A stretch of 64,000 nt of DNA from Massilia sp. Se16.2.3 (GCF_014171595.1 NZ_CP050451.1:4898001-4962000), one strand, 5' to 3'. Shown: positions 43,679-54,596, numbered from the stretch's first letter. A program made the numbers and translations. The notes: a model not told the origin generated them from the sequence alone.

Positions 43679-45370
43679 ATGGCCGCAACCGCCGACGAAC
43701 TGCTCGACATTCCTGCTGCTCCGCAACCGTTCTTCAAGACCACCATGGGCCGTAACGTGCTCATCGGCGGTGGCGTGGCGGCCGTGCTGGCGATCGTCGC
43801 TGCTATCTGGCTGTGGAGCAGCACCCCCGACTACCGCGTCCTCTACGCCAACTACAGCGACAAGGACGGCGGCGCGATTACCGCGGCACTCGACCAGATG
43901 GGAGTCAAGTACAAGTTTTCCGAAGGCGGCACCGCGATCCTGGTCCCAAGCGAGCAGGTGCCGGACCTGCGCCTGAAGCTGGCCTCGCAGGGCTTGCCGA
44001 AAGGCGGCAATGTCGGCTTCGAGCTGATGGAAAACCAGAAGCTGGGCGTGTCGCAATTCCTGGAACAGGTCAATTACCAGCGTTCGCTCGAAGGCGAACT
44101 GGCCCGTTCGATCCAGTCGCTCGGTTCCGTCGCCGGCGCGCGCGTGCACCTGGCGCTGCCGAAACCGTCCGTGTTCGTGCGCGACCAGCAAAAGCCGACC
44201 GCTTCCGTGCTGCTGAACCTGCAGTCGGGCCGCGCCCTCGATCCGGGCCAGGTCAGCGCCATCGTCCACCTGGTGGCCTCGAGCATCCCTGAACTCACCA
44301 TCGGCAACGTCACCGTCGTCGACCAGAACGGCAACCTGCTGTCGGAACAGCCGAAGCAGAATGGCCTCAACAAGCAGCTCGATGCCACCCAGCTCAAATA
44401 TGTCGAGCAGGTCCAGCAGAACATCATCAAGCAGGTCGAGTCCCTGATCACGCCGATCGTCGGCAAGGGCAACGTGCGCGCCGAAGCCACCGCCGAGATC
44501 GACTTCGCGCAAGTGGACACCGCCGCCGAGATGTACAAGCCGAATTCGGCACCGGAGCCGCAGGCCATCCGCAGCCAGCAGAGCTCGGAGCAAACGGGCG
44601 CCACCACCGGTGCGCCGAGCGGCGTGCCGGGCGCCTTGTCGAACCAGCCGCCGGGCGTGGCAGTCGCTCCCTTGGATGGCGGCGCGCCGGGTGCCGCACC
44701 GCAGACGACGACGGGTCCCAGCCGCAAGGACGCCACCACGAATTATGAAGTCGACAAGACGATCCGCTACGAGCAGCGTCCGATGGGCGGCGTCAAGCGC
44801 CTGACGGTGGGCGTGGTGGTGAACTACCGCCGCTCGGTCGATCCGAACACCGGCAAGATCACGGTCAAGCCGCTGGCAGCCGCCGAAGTGGCCCAGATCA
44901 ACGAACTGGTCAAGCAGGCGATGGGTTACTCGCAGGCACGCGGCGACACCATGAACGTGGCGAACGCACCCTTCGACGGCATCGACCGCCCGGACGAGAA
45001 CGGTCCGGACTGGTACAAGGATCCATCGAACCTGCCGCTGGCCATGCAAGTAGGCAAGTACCTGCTGATCGCCCTGGCGATCGCCTTCCTGTACTACCGC
45101 ATCCTGCGGCCGCTGCTGCGCCCTGTCATGCACAAGTTCGACGAGGCGACCGCGATGCCGGAAGAGGAAGAGGAAGACGAGGACGAGGACGCCGTCGTCG
45201 AGCTGGACTCGGCCGGCAGGGTGCTGGGGCCGGACGGCATGCCGGTCGAGGAAGAAGAAGCACCGCGGGAGCGCAGTTACCGCGCCAACCTGGCGATGGC
45301 AAAAGAGATGGCGAAGAATGATCCGCGCATCGTGGCAAACGTAATCAAGGCATGGGTGGGTTCGGAATGA
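43679..45370 (+). CDS. fliF: Flagellar MS-ring protein FliF
   Basis: The 563-residue MS-ring subunit has two transmembrane segments (VLIGGGVAAVLAIVAAIWLW near residue 30 and VGKYLLIALAIAFLYYRILR near 465). Periplasmic ring-building motifs follow the first (SDKDGGAITAALDQMGVKYK; LEGELARSIQSLGSVAGARV). An acidic linker (EEEEEDEDEDAVVE) precedes the FliG-binding C-terminus NDPRIVANVIKAWVGSE. The stop overlaps the fliG start. Confidence 0.97.
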   Translation: MAATADELLDIPAAPQPFFKTTMGRNVLIGGGVAAVLAIVAAIWLWSSTPDYRVLYANYSDKDGGAITAALDQMGVKYKFSEGGTAILVPSEQVPDLRLKLASQGLPKGGNVGFELMENQKLGVSQFLEQVNYQRSLEGELARSIQSLGSVAGARVHLALPKPSVFVRDQQKPTASVLLNLQSGRALDPGQVSAIVHLVASSIPELTIGNVTVVDQNGNLLSEQPKQNGLNKQLDATQLKYVEQVQQNIIKQVESLITPIVGKGNVRAEATAEIDFAQVDTAAEMYKPNSAPEPQAIRSQQSSEQTGATTGAPSGVPGALSNQPPGVAVAPLDGGAPGAAPQTTTGPSRKDATTNYEVDKTIRYEQRPMGGVKRLTVGVVVNYRRSVDPNTGKITVKPLAAAEVAQINELVKQAMGYSQARGDTMNVANAPFDGIDRPDENGPDWYKDPSNLPLAMQVGKYLLIALAIAFLYYRILRPLLRPVMHKFDEATAMPEEEEEDEDEDAVVELDSAGRVLGPDGMPVEEEEAPRERSYRANLAMAKEMAKNDPRIVANVIKAWVGSE

Positions 45371-46371
45371 GCGACAAGGACAAGGACGGCGTGACCAAGG
45401 CGGCAATCCTGATGCTGGCCATGGGCGAGGAAGAAGCGGCCGAGGTGATGAAATTCCTCGGCCCGCGCGAAGTGCTGAAACTGGGCGCGGCGATGGCGGC
45501 GATGAAATCGGTGCAGCACGAGCAGGTGGTCAGCGTGTTGGAAGCCTTCCGCGACGAAGCCGATGCCCATTCCACCGTCGGCCTCGATTCGGACGAATAC
45601 ATCCGCGAAGTGCTGACGAAAGCGCTGGGCGACGACAAGGCCGCCGTGCTGCTCAACCGCATCCTCGGCGGCAAGGACGCCTCGGGCATCGAAAGCCTGA
45701 AGTGGATGGATTCGCAATCGGTGTCGGAGCTGATCCGCAACGAACACCCGCAGATCATCGCCACCATCCTGGTCCACCTCGAACGCGACCAGGCCTGCGA
45801 GATCCTGTCGCACTTCACCGACCGCCTGCGCAACGATGTCGTGCTGCGTATCGCCACGCTCGACGGCGTGCAGCCGGCGGCCCTGCGCGAACTGAACGAC
45901 GTGCTGACCAAGCTGTTGTCGGGTAACGAGCACATCAAGAAGTCCTCGCTGGGCGGCGTGCGCACCGCGGCCGAGATCCTGAACTTCATGGCTGGCGAGC
46001 AGGAAAGCTCGGTGATGGAAAACATCAAGAACTACGACAACGACATGGCGCAGAAGATCATGGACGAGATGTTCGTGTTCGACAACATCATCGACATCGA
46101 CGACCGCGGCATCCAGCTGCTGCTGCGCGAAGTGCAGTCGGAAATGCTGATCATCGCCCTGAAGGGTGCCTCGCAGGACCTGCGCGAAAAGATCTTCAAG
46201 AACATGAGCCAGCGCGCCAGCGAGATGATGCGCGAAGACCTGGAGTCGAAAGGCCCGGTCCGTTTGTCGGAAGTGGAAGCGCAGCAGAAGCAGATTCTGC
46301 AAATCGTGCGCCGCTTGTCGGACGAAGGACAGATCGTATTGGGTGGCAAGGGCGAGGATTCCTTCGTCTGA
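45367..46371 (+). CDS. fliG: Flagellar motor switch protein FliG
   Basis: The 334-residue rotor protein forms the torque-generating part of the C-ring. The start ATG at 45367 overlaps the fliF stop (ATGA). The N-domain (KAAILMLAMGEEEAAEVMKF), middle EHPQ motif (LIRNEHPQIIATILVHLERD) and C-terminal charged torque helix (LKGASQDLREKIFKNMSQRA then SEMMREDLESKGPVRLSEVE) are present. It is preceded and followed by the expected fliF and fliH. Confidence 0.97.
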   Translation: MSDKDKDGVTKAAILMLAMGEEEAAEVMKFLGPREVLKLGAAMAAMKSVQHEQVVSVLEAFRDEADAHSTVGLDSDEYIREVLTKALGDDKAAVLLNRILGGKDASGIESLKWMDSQSVSELIRNEHPQIIATILVHLERDQACEILSHFTDRLRNDVVLRIATLDGVQPAALRELNDVLTKLLSGNEHIKKSSLGGVRTAAEILNFMAGEQESSVMENIKNYDNDMAQKIMDEMFVFDNIIDIDDRGIQLLLREVQSEMLIIALKGASQDLREKIFKNMSQRASEMMREDLESKGPVRLSEVEAQQKQILQIVRRLSDEGQIVLGGKGEDSFV

Positions 46372-46403
46372 TCGGCTGAGTTCTGACTGACTTTCGGATA
46401 AAG

Positions 46404-47138
46404 ATGAGCAAAGACACGCAGGGCGCGTTCAAGCGCTGGGAAATGACCTCGTTCGGCGACGAGCGGCCGAGCACCCTTTCGGCCCGCATCCAGGCCGAGG
46501 AGCGCGAACGCGCGGACCGCGCCGCCGCGGCGGCCGCTGCTGCCAGGGCGGCCGCGCAAGCCTATGCGCCCTCCTCGCCCGCCATCGGCTTGCCCACCGC
46601 CGCCGAAATGGAAGCGCTGCGCGAGTCGGCGCGCGCCGAGGGCTATGCCGAGGGCCTGGAGGAAGGCCGCGCGGCGGGCCACGCCGAAGCCTACGAGGCC
46701 GGCCGCGTCGCCGCCGCCGAAGAGCTCGGCGCACTGCGCGCAATCGCCGCCACCTTCAGCGCCGCCGTGGCGCAGGCCGACGAGACCATCGCCTCCGATG
46801 TGCTCGACCTGGCCCTGCACCTGGCGCGTTCGATGGTGCGCAGCGCCTTTACCGTCCGTCCGGAACTGGTCATCCCGATCGTGCGCGAAGCGATCGACTA
46901 CCTGCCGGTGCTGCAGCAGCCGGCCATCCCGGCGCTGAACCCTGACGACATCGACATCGTGCGCGCCGCGCTTGCCGATGAACTCGACAAGGGCGGCTGG
47001 CGCGTTGTCGCCGACCCGCAGATCGGCCGCGGCGGCTGCAAGGTCGACACGGCCAGCAACCAGATCGATGCCCAGGCCGCGTCGCGCTGGGCGCGCCTGA
47101 CCCAGGCACTGGGCAAGAACGTGGAGTGGCTGGGCTGA
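46404..47138 (+). CDS. fliH: Flagellar assembly protein FliH
   Basis: The 244-residue stator of the export ATPase FliI. The middle contains the glycine-repeat helix [20 protein letters not shown] (GxxxG series) typical of FliH. The C-terminal domain [20 protein letters not shown] resembles the delta subunit of F-ATPase. The first 60 residues are Ala-rich. The stop overlaps the fliI start by one base. Confidence 0.93.
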   Translation: MSKDTQGAFKRWEMTSFGDERPSTLSARIQAEERERADRAAAAAAAARAAAQAYAPSSPAIGLPTAAEMEALRESARAEGYAEGLEEGRAAGHAEAYEAGRVAAAEELGALRAIAATFSAAVAQADETIASDVLDLALHLARSMVRSAFTVRPELVIPIVREAIDYLPVLQQPAIPALNPDDIDIVRAALADELDKGGWRVVADPQIGRGGCKVDTASNQIDAQAASRWARLTQALGKNVEWLG

Positions 47139-48562
47139 TGGCGGCACATCTCGACGGCACGCCCGAGCGCGCATCCGATCGCCACACTGCGCGCTGGAAA
47201 GCCTACCTGGCCGACTGCGATGCGCTGGTCGGTTTCGTCGAGCCGATGCAGGTATCGGGCCGCGTCACGCGCGTGGCCGGCCTGGTGATGGAATGCGTCG
47301 GCCTGCGCCTGGCCGTCGGCAGCGCCTGCACCATTCCGCTGCCGAACGGCTCCCGGATCGAAGCCGAAGTCGTCGGTTTCGAAGGCGAGCGCCTGTTCCT
47401 GATGCCGCAGAGCGATGTCGAAGGCGTGGTGCCCGGCTCGCGCGTGTTCCCGGTCGAAACGCCGGTGCCGCGCCCCGGTACCGTGAACCACCCGCGCCGC
47501 CGTCCCAGCGACCGCGCGCGCCACCTGCCGGTGGGCTGGGGCCTGCTCGGCCGCGTGGTCGACGGCGCCGGCCGTCCGCTCGACGGCAAGGGACCGCTGG
47601 AGACGACCGACGTCGCGCCCATCAACGCGCGCCCCGTGAATCCGCTCGACCGCGCCCCGATCAAGGACACCCGGACGTCGGCGTGCGCGCCATCAATTCG
47701 ATGCTGACGGTCGGCCGGGGCCAGCGCCTGGGCCTGTTCGCCGGTACCGGCGTCGGCAAGTCCCGTGCTGCTGGGGATGATTGCGCGCTACACCACGGCG
47801 GACGTGATCGTCGTCGGCCTGATCGGCGAGCGCGGCCGTGAGGTGAAAGAATTCATCGAGCAGATCCTCGGACCGGAAGGCATGGCGCGCTCCGCCGTGG
47901 TCGCCGCCCCGGCCGACAGCCCGCCGCTGATGCGCCTGCAGGGCGCGGCCTATGCCACGGCGATCGCCGAACATTTCCGCGACCAGGGCAAGAACGTCAT
48001 GCTGATCATGGATTCGCTGACGCGCTATGCAATGGCACAACGTGAAATTGCATTGGCAATTGGTGAACCTCCCGCCACCAAGGGCTATCCGCCTTCCGTG
48101 TTCGCCAAGCTGCCGGTGCTGGTGGAACGCGCCGGCAACGGCCTGGAAGGCGGTGGCTCGATCACGGCCTTTTATACCGTGCTGTCCGAGGGCGACGACC
48201 AGCAGGATCCGATCGCCGACGCCGCGCGCGGTATTCTCGACGGCCACATTGTCCTGAACCGCCACCTGGCCGAAGCAGGCCACTATCCGGCCATCGACAT
48301 CGAACAATCGATCAGCCGCGCGATGCACGGCATCACCACCCACGAGCACCAGCTGCGCGCGCGCAAACTGAAGCAGCTGTATTCGCGCTACCAGCGCTCG
48401 CGCGACCTGATCAGCGTCGGGGCGTACGCCGCCGGCAGCGATCCGGTGCTCGACCAGGCCATCGCGCTGAATGGGCAGATCGAGGAATTCCTGTGCCAGG
48501 AAATCCATGAAAACACGAACATGGGCCAGAGTTTGGGGCAATTAACCTCTCTGTTCAGCTGA
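47138..48562 (+). CDS. fliI: Flagellum-specific ATP synthase FliI (two compensating frame breaks)
   Basis: This is the export ATPase, about 474 residues. After APIKDT a C is missing (near 47672), and after the P-loop [11 protein letters not shown] a C is extra (near 47762). Between them the correct frame reads [20 protein letters not shown]. Downstream are [38 protein letters not shown] (Walker B) and [20 protein letters not shown]. The net length is unchanged. Since fliI is essential for assembly and all neighbours are intact, these are almost surely sequencing indels. Confidence 0.93.
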
Positions 48563-48599
48563 TCGGTATGGCATCGGGCTCGCTATACTTTGATTCACT

Positions 48600-49043
48600 A
48601 TGGCAAATACGTCCGCCCTTGAAACCCTGATCGAACTGGCCCAGCGCGATTCCGACGACGCCGCCAAGCGCCTCGGCGCGGCTTTGAGGTCGGTCGAGGA
48701 AGCCGAACAGAAGCTGCAGATGCTGCTCGGCTACCGGGACGATTACGCGAACAGGCTCGACCAGGCGCAGATGAACGGCATCACGCCCTTCGCCTACGCG
48801 AATTTCGTCGCCTTTGTCGGCAAGCTCGACAACGCGATCAATGGCCAGCAGGAAGTGTTAAAGCACGCGAAATACAAGAGTGAGCTGGAAAAGACCACCT
48901 GGCAGGAAAGCGAACGCAAGCGCCTGTCCTACCGCACGCTGACCGAGCGCGCGGCGGCCGAGGCCCTCAAGACTGAAAACAAGCGCGACCAGAAAATGAT
49001 GGACGACCACGCCGCTCGCACCGCCCGCCGCGCCAACCACTGA
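48600..49043 (+). CDS. fliJ: Flagellar export protein FliJ
   Basis: The 147-residue coiled-coil protein sits at the centre of the FliI hexamer. The sequence is helical throughout (LETLIELAQRDSDDAAKRLG; FVGKLDNAINGQQEVLKHAK) with the family motif KSELEKTTWQESERKRLSYR. It lies between fliI and fliK as usual. Confidence 0.92.
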   Translation: MANTSALETLIELAQRDSDDAAKRLGAALRSVEEAEQKLQMLLGYRDDYANRLDQAQMNGITPFAYANFVAFVGKLDNAINGQQEVLKHAKYKSELEKTTWQESERKRLSYRTLTERAAAEALKTENKRDQKMMDDHAARTARRANH

Positions 49044-49071
49044 ACCATCGCAGAACGAATCGATTCCCGAC

Positions 49072-50355
49072 ATGACGATGCAAACGACCTCTTCCCTGCC
49101 CATCCAGCTGACGCCCGGCGTCCAGCCGCAGAGCCCGCGCATGAACGTGACGCCCCCGAGCGACGGCGTGAACTTCAGCGCCACGCTGGCGCGCCAGATC
49201 GAACAGCGCCAGCTCGAGGGGCGCCAGGCACTGGCCCAGCCGCAAGCGCAGCCTGTCATGCCATCCCGGCGGCGTCAGCGCGCCCAGGCCGCAGGCACCG
49301 GCCAAGGCCGCCAATGAAGCGAAACCGGCGCCGCGCGAAGCGGCCAAACAGCCGGCAAAGGAAACGGCGCACGCGGAGTCCGCCGGCAAGGCCGAGGGCA
49401 CGCAGGCGGCAAACGCGCAGGACAAGACGGCGGGCGCCGATGAAGGCAGCAGCGAGGACGGCAACGCCGCTGGCGCCCGCGCCGCCGATGCGGTGGTCGA
49501 CATGCTGGCCCTGATGGCCAGCCTGAACGTTGCGGCACAGGTGCCGGCAGCCGCCGCCCCAGCGCCCCTGGAGACGGCCGCCAAACCGGACGCCCTGCTG
49601 GCCGGCCTGCAGAGCGGAGCTGACGACGATGCGGAACCGCTCCTCAAGCTGGCTGGCGACGCACTGGCGGACGAGGCGGACGAAGGGCAGCGCCAGAAGC
49701 CCGATGGGGGCATCGACCTGCGCGCACTCGGCCTGGGCAGGACGGCCGACGCGGCAAAGCTGCCGATGGAAGGCGCCGACTTCGCCGCCAAGCTGAAGGA
49801 CAGCACGTTTCAAACCGCCATGAAGGAGGCGCCGCCGGCACTGGAAGCGTTTTCCAGCCTGAACGCCCAGGCCACGGCCCTGCAGAGCGCGCAGGCGGCC
49901 GGCAGCGTCCCGACCGACCGCCTGAGCGCGCGCGTCGGCACCCCGGCCTGGGACAACCAGGTCGGCCAGAAAGTCATCTGGATGGTCGGCGGCGAGGAGC
50001 AGAGCGCCACGCTGGAACTGAACCCGCCGGATCTCGGACCGGTGCAGGTGGTGCTGAACGTGTCGAACGACATGGCCAGCGTGACCTTCTCGTCCCAGCA
50101 GATGGAAGTACGCCAGGCGCTGGAAAATTCACTGCCGCGCCTGCGCGAAATGATGAGCGAAAGCGGCATCGCGCTCGGTAACGCGACCGTGAACGCCGGC
50201 AGCGAAGGCCGCCAGGCCAGGAGGGCCAGGGCTCAGGCCGGCCGGGCAGCCGTAGTGGCGGCCAGGGCGGGGGCGACAGTGCCGTGGCGGAAGTCGCGCC
50301 GCGCCAGCGCAGCCGCATCCTGGGCGGCGCCGGAGCGGTCGATACCTTCGCGTGA
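49072..50355 (+). CDS. fliK: Flagellar hook-length control protein FliK (two compensating frame breaks)
   Basis: About 427 residues. The start is at 49072 or 49078. An extra base near 49260 and a missing base near 50215 compensate each other. The middle is Ala/Lys/Glu-rich low-complexity sequence as in other FliK rulers. The C-terminal FliK domain has WDNQVGQKVIWMVGGEEQSA, TLELNPPDLGPVQVVLNVSN and VRQALENSLPRLREMMSESG. After correction it ends VAPRQRSRILGGAGAVDTFA. It is the last gene of the fliF operon and is followed by a terminator. Confidence 0.9.
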
Positions 50356-50410
50356 TGATGATTCATTATCGTCTCGCCCTACGCGAGACTGACGCATGAT
50401 GTTCCGTTTG

Positions 50411-50433
50411 CGGCCGCCCTGTGCGGCCGTTTT
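50411..50433 (+). terminator. Terminator after fliK
   Basis: The stem CGGCCG / CGGCCG around a 7-nt loop is followed by TTTT. A second hairpin (GTCTCGC / GCGAGAC) lies just upstream at 50371-50389. It separates the fliF and fliL units. Confidence 0.65.
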
Positions 50434-50573
50434 CGTGGCAAGGGACCGGGGCGAGAACGCAAACCCCGAGATAGCCCAGCTTCCCCCCTCTTTTCAAAGC
50501 TTGCCGCTGCGCATTTTTTCTCGATAATGGCATCATTCCGCATCCCGGCAACCCATTTTGCAGCAGAGGCATC

Positions 50574-51110
50574 TTGAAAGCGAATCCGAAAACGAAGGCA
50601 GATCCGAAAGCAGAGGCGGCAGCAGCGCCGGCAGGCGGCTCGAAGATGAAGCTCATGATCATGCTGGTCGCGGGCGTGCTGCTGCTCGGCGGCGGCGCCG
50701 GCGCCAGCTGGTTCTTCATGCATGGCAGCGGCGACGCCGATGCCCATGAGGAAGCGTCGCCGAAGAAGAAGAAAAAGAAGGACAAGGAGGCCGTCAAGGC
50801 CGACTACCTGCCGCTCGAATCCTTCACCGTCAACCTGCAGCCCGAGAATGGCGACCAATATCTGCAAGTCCAGTTTACACTGCAGATCGAGGGTCCCGAA
50901 CAGGTCGAGTTGATCAAGGAAAACATGGCAAAGGTGCGCAGCCGCGTGCTGCTGCTGTTGTCGAACAAGAAGGCATCGGAAATCAATACGGTCGAAGGCA
51001 AGCAGCAGCTGGCGGCCGAGATCAAGGCCGAGGTGCAGAAGCCTTTCGACGAGCACGGCGACGAGCAGGAAGTGGCCGACGTGTTGTTCACCTCTTTCAT
51101 CATTCAGTAA
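50574..51110 (+). CDS. fliL: Flagellar basal body-associated protein FliL
   Basis: The 178-residue single-span inner-membrane protein supports stator function. It starts at a TTG with GAGG four bases upstream. A basic N-tail leads to the membrane segment KLMIMLVAGVLLLGGGAGAS. A Lys-rich stretch (PKKKKKKDKEA) follows and then the periplasmic domain YLPLESFTVNLQPENGDQYL and LLLLSNKKASEINTVEGKQQ. It is the first gene of the fliL-R unit. Confidence 0.94.
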   Translation: MKANPKTKADPKAEAAAAPAGGSKMKLMIMLVAGVLLLGGGAGASWFFMHGSGDADAHEEASPKKKKKKDKEAVKADYLPLESFTVNLQPENGDQYLQVQFTLQIEGPEQVELIKENMAKVRSRVLLLLSNKKASEINTVEGKQQLAAEIKAEVQKPFDEHGDEQEVADVLFTSFIIQ

Positions 51111-51130
51111 GCAGCGAATAATCAGACATC

Positions 51131-52129
51131 ATGGCCGATAATTTCCTCTCACAGGAAGAAGTCGATGCCCTCCTCAAGGGGGTCAACGGCGATCAGGACG
51201 ACATTGCCGCGCCTGAAGATACCTCGGGAGTCCGCACGTACAACCTGGCGACCCAGGAGCGGATCGTGCGCGGCCGTATGCCGACGCTCGAGATCATCAA
51301 CGAGCGTTTCGCGCGCCTGCTGCGCATCGGCCTGTTCAACTTCCTGCGCCGCAGCGCCGAGGTGTCCGTCGGCTCGGTGCGCGTCTCCAAGTACAGCGAA
51401 TTCATCCGCAACCTGGTAGTCCCGACCAACCTGAACCTGATCCACATGAAACCGCTGCGCGGCACCGCGCTGATGGTGTTCGATCCGGGTCTCGTGTTCC
51501 TGCTGGTGGACAACCTGTTCGGTGGCGACGGCCGCTTCCACACCCGCGTCGAGGGCCGCGACTTCACGCAAACCGAGCAGCGCATCATCATGCGCATCCT
51601 CGACGTCGTGTTCGAGGCCTATACCAAGTCGTGGGAACCGGTCTATCCGATCGAATTCGAGTACGTGCGCTCGGAGATGAACACCCAGTTCGCGAACATC
51701 GCGACGCCGAACGAAGTCGTGGTATCGTCAACGTTCACGATCGAGCTCGGTCCCGTGTCGGGCCAGATCCACTTCTGCATGCCCTACTCGATGATCGAGC
51801 CGATCCGCGATGCGCTGACCTCGAGCATCCAGGGCGAGGCGCTCGAAGTGGACAAGCGCTGGATCCGCCTGATGACGCAGCAGATCCAGGTGGCGGAAGT
51901 CGAGCTGGTGGCCGAACTCGGCCACGGCAAGGCGAACTTCGACGAGATCCTCAACATGAAAGTCGGCGACGTGATTTCCATCACGGTCCCGGAATCGATC
52001 CAGGCCACGGTCGACGGCGTGCCGGTGATGGAATGCACTTACGGCGTCTCGAATGGCCAGTACGCGCTGAAGGTCGAGAAACTGCTGGCCAACAGCGACA
52101 GCTTCAATCAGGAGAAACACAATGTCTGA
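51131..52129 (+). CDS. fliM: Flagellar motor switch protein FliM
   Basis: The 332-residue C-ring protein binds CheY-P through its N-terminal segment FLSQEEVDALLKGVNGD. The CheC-like middle domain includes RLLRIGLFNFLRRSAEVSVG and GGDGRFHTRVEGRDFTQTEQ. The C-terminal SpoA domain contains LNMKVGDVISITVPESI. It overlaps fliN by eight bases. Confidence 0.97.
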   Translation: MADNFLSQEEVDALLKGVNGDQDDIAAPEDTSGVRTYNLATQERIVRGRMPTLEIINERFARLLRIGLFNFLRRSAEVSVGSVRVSKYSEFIRNLVVPTNLNLIHMKPLRGTALMVFDPGLVFLLVDNLFGGDGRFHTRVEGRDFTQTEQRIIMRILDVVFEAYTKSWEPVYPIEFEYVRSEMNTQFANIATPNEVVVSSTFTIELGPVSGQIHFCMPYSMIEPIRDALTSSIQGEALEVDKRWIRLMTQQIQVAEVELVAELGHGKANFDEILNMKVGDVISITVPESIQATVDGVPVMECTYGVSNGQYALKVEKLLANSDSFNQEKHNV

Positions 52130-52550
52130 CAATATGGACGACCAGAACCTCGACGACGACTGGGGCGCCGCGATTGCCGAACAGGCGGCGGCGGAAGCGG
52201 CGGCGCTGCAGAAGCAGCAGACCGCCAGCGCGGCCAGCGCCGCCGTCTTCCAGGATTTCGGCGCCAGGACGCCGCGTCCGGACACCCCGAACGACATCGA
52301 CTTCATCCTCGACATCCCGGTCCAGCTGACCGTGGAACTGGGCCGCACCAAGATCGCGATCAAGAACCTGCTGCAGCTCGCGCAGGGCTCGGTCGTCGAA
52401 CTGGACGGCCTGGCCGGCGAGCCGATGGACGTGCTCGTGAACGGCTGCCTGATCGCCCAGGGCGAGGTCGTGGTCGTGAACGACAAGTTCGGTATCCGGC
52501 TCACTGATATCATCACGCCATCGGAACGGATCAGAAAATTGAATAAATGA
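52122..52550 (+). CDS. fliN: Flagellar motor switch protein FliN
   Basis: The 142-residue C-ring subunit has an acidic, Gln/Ala-rich N-terminal arm and the SpoA domain DIPVQLTVELGRTKIAIKNL then LQLAQGSVVELDGLAGEPMD and VNDKFGIRLTDIITPSERI. The start overlaps fliM and the stop overlaps fliO (ATGATG). Confidence 0.97.
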   Translation: MSDNMDDQNLDDDWGAAIAEQAAAEAAALQKQQTASAASAAVFQDFGARTPRPDTPNDIDFILDIPVQLTVELGRTKIAIKNLLQLAQGSVVELDGLAGEPMDVLVNGCLIAQGEVVVVNDKFGIRLTDIITPSERIRKLNK

Positions 52551-53486
52551 TGCTAAAGCTCGCCCCTGCCTGCCTTTCTGCCATAACAGAAGCCAACACA
52601 CGCACCGCGCCGGACTCCGACCGGCGTCGACTGGGTGCGGCAAGGTACGGGGCGAACCTGCTGCTGGCGGCAGCCTGCCTGCTGCCGCTGGCGGCCTGCG
52701 CTTCCGGGCAGGCCGTCCAGGCGGAACGCATCACCCCGGCGCAAGCCACCCCGGCACCGGCGCAGCAGGCGGCAGCGCAGCCCGCGCCGTCCCGGGACCA
52801 GGCGCGGCCGATAGCCGCCAGCAAGCGCCGGCGGGGAGCGCCCCAGCCACGGCCGCCAGCGAGCGCAGCGGCAAGGCGCCGGCTGGCGGCCGCGCCGGCG
52901 CAGCGGCTGGCCCATCGGGCAGCGTCGCTGCAAGCCCCCCCCTCCCTCCTCTTCCCGTCCCGCCACGGCCGCCACGCCCGTGGCCGAACGCGCCACCACC
53001 GTCGGCGAAGTGCCGACCACGGCCGGCCCGGTGACGGGCCCCGCACCCGATACGGCCAGCATGCCGGCCGCTCCGGCGGCGATCCCGGGCACGCCGGCCA
53101 ACCCGGCACCCATGCCGCAGGCGGCGCCCGGCCCCTCGGCCGGCACCCTGCTGCAGACCATCCTCGCCCCGGTGCTGGTGCTGGCCCTGCTGGCCGCGCT
53201 GGCCTGGGCCATGAAACGCTACGGTCCGCGCGTGGCCGGCAGTTCGGCCAACCTGCGCATGGTCGGGGCCCTGAACATCGGCGGGCGCGAACGCATCATG
53301 GTGGTGGAAGTAGGCGACCAGTGGATCGTGGTCGGCGCCTCGCCGGGACGCGTGAACGCACTGGCGACCATGCCCCGGCAGGACGGCGGCGCCCGGGGCG
53401 GCGCCACCCTGGCCGGCCATGCAGCGCCGGCGGCCAGTTTTTCCGACTGGCTCAAGCAGACGCTCGACAAGCGCAATGCGAAGTAA
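52547..53486 (+). CDS. fliO: Flagellar biosynthesis protein FliO (frame breaks)
   Basis: The N-terminal frame (ATG at 52547 or 52550) has a hydrophobic segment ANLLLAAACLLPLAACASG, then Ala/Pro-rich sequence in which the frame shifts near 52835 and again near 52970. The C-terminal part holds the membrane helix LLQTILAPVLVLALLAALAW and the FliO domain ANLRMVGALNIGGRERIMVV then EVGDQWIVVGASPGRVNALA, ending FSDWLKQTLDKRNAK. It assists FliP assembly. The breaks lie in long G/C runs of a poorly conserved linker. Confidence 0.85.
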
Positions 53487-53565
53487 GCCGGCACCGGGCA
53501 ACTGAACAAAGCGCAACGAAACAAGCCTCGGGATCGAGGCAAACGGATGAAGGCAAGACCAGTCA

Positions 53566-54306
53566 ATGCAACGTAAACACCTCATTTTGCTGACCGCGGG
53601 CCTGGCCCTGCTGCCGCTGGCCGCGCTGGCCCAGCCTGGCATCCCGGCCTTCACCACCAGCCCGGTCGCGGGCGGCACCCAGTATTCGCTGCCGGTACAG
53701 ACGCTGCTCCTGATGACGGCGTTTACTTTCCTGCCGGCGGCGCTCTTGATGATGACCAGTTTTACCCGCATCATCATCGTGCTGTCGCTGCTGCGCCAGG
53801 CCATCGGCACGCAAACCGCGCCGCCGAACCAGGTGATGGTGGGCCTGGCCCTGTTCCTGACCCTGTTCGTGATGGGGCCGACCTTCGACAAGATCTATAC
53901 GGACGCCTACCTGCCGCTGCAGGAAAACCGCATCCAGATGACCGAAGCGATGAGCCGCGGCGCCCAGCCGCTGAAGGACTTCATGGTCAAGCAGACGCGC
54001 CAGTCCGACCTCGCCATGTTCGTCAAGATTTCGCGCACCCCGGCCCTGCAGGGTCCGGAAGACATCCCGCTGCGCGTCCTGATCCCGGCCTTTGTCACCA
54101 GCGAACTGAAAACCGCCTTCCAGATCGGCTTCGCCATCTTCATCCCCTTCCTCATCATCGACATGGTGGTCGCCTCGGTCCTGATGTCGATGGGTATGAT
54201 GATGATGTCGCCGGCGGTGATTTCGCTGCCGTTCAAGATGATGCTGTTCGTGCTGGTCGACGGCTGGCAATTGCTGCTGGGCTCGCTGTCCCAGAGCTTC
54301 AATTAG
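53566..54306 (+). CDS. fliP: Flagellar export gate protein FliP
   Basis: The 246-residue export-gate protein has a cleavable signal peptide ([11 protein letters not shown]) and conserved segments [40 protein letters not shown] and [20 protein letters not shown]. It forms the FliP5-Q4-R1 pore with the two following genes. Confidence 0.97.
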   Translation: MQRKHLILLTAGLALLPLAALAQPGIPAFTTSPVAGGTQYSLPVQTLLLMTAFTFLPAALLMMTSFTRIIIVLSLLRQAIGTQTAPPNQVMVGLALFLTLFVMGPTFDKIYTDAYLPLQENRIQMTEAMSRGAQPLKDFMVKQTRQSDLAMFVKISRTPALQGPEDIPLRVLIPAFVTSELKTAFQIGFAIFIPFLIIDMVVASVLMSMGMMMMSPAVISLPFKMMLFVLVDGWQLLLGSLSQSFN

Positions 54307-54316
54307 GAACGCTCCC

Positions 54317-54586
54317 ATGACTCCGGAAACCGTCATGACCATGGGCCGCACGGCGATGGAAATCACGCTGCTGGTGTCCGCGCCGCTGCTGCTCGTCGCC
54401 CTCGTCATCGGCCTGGTGGTCAGCATCTTCCAGGCCGCCACCCAGATCAACGAGGCCACCCTCTCGTTCATCCCGAAGCTGATCGGCGTGTTCGTCGCCC
54501 TGGTCGTGGCCGGCCCGTGGATGCTGTCGGTCATGCTCGACTACATGCGCCAGGTGTTCACCGGCATCCCCAACATGGTCAGTTGA
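54317..54586 (+). CDS. fliQ: Flagellar export gate protein FliQ
   Basis: The 89-residue protein has two membrane helices and the family sequence MTPETVMTMGRTAMEITLLV, then QAATQINEATLSFIPKLIGV. It starts 11 bases after the fliP stop. Confidence 0.97.
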   Translation: MTPETVMTMGRTAMEITLLVSAPLLLVALVIGLVVSIFQAATQINEATLSFIPKLIGVFVALVVAGPWMLSVMLDYMRQVFTGIPNMVS

Positions 54587-54596
54587 GCCGGCGTCG

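Noticed and set aside
43658..45406. Minus-strand frame of 582 codons opposite fliF
   Set aside because: Antisense shadow of fliF; composition typical of reverse frames.
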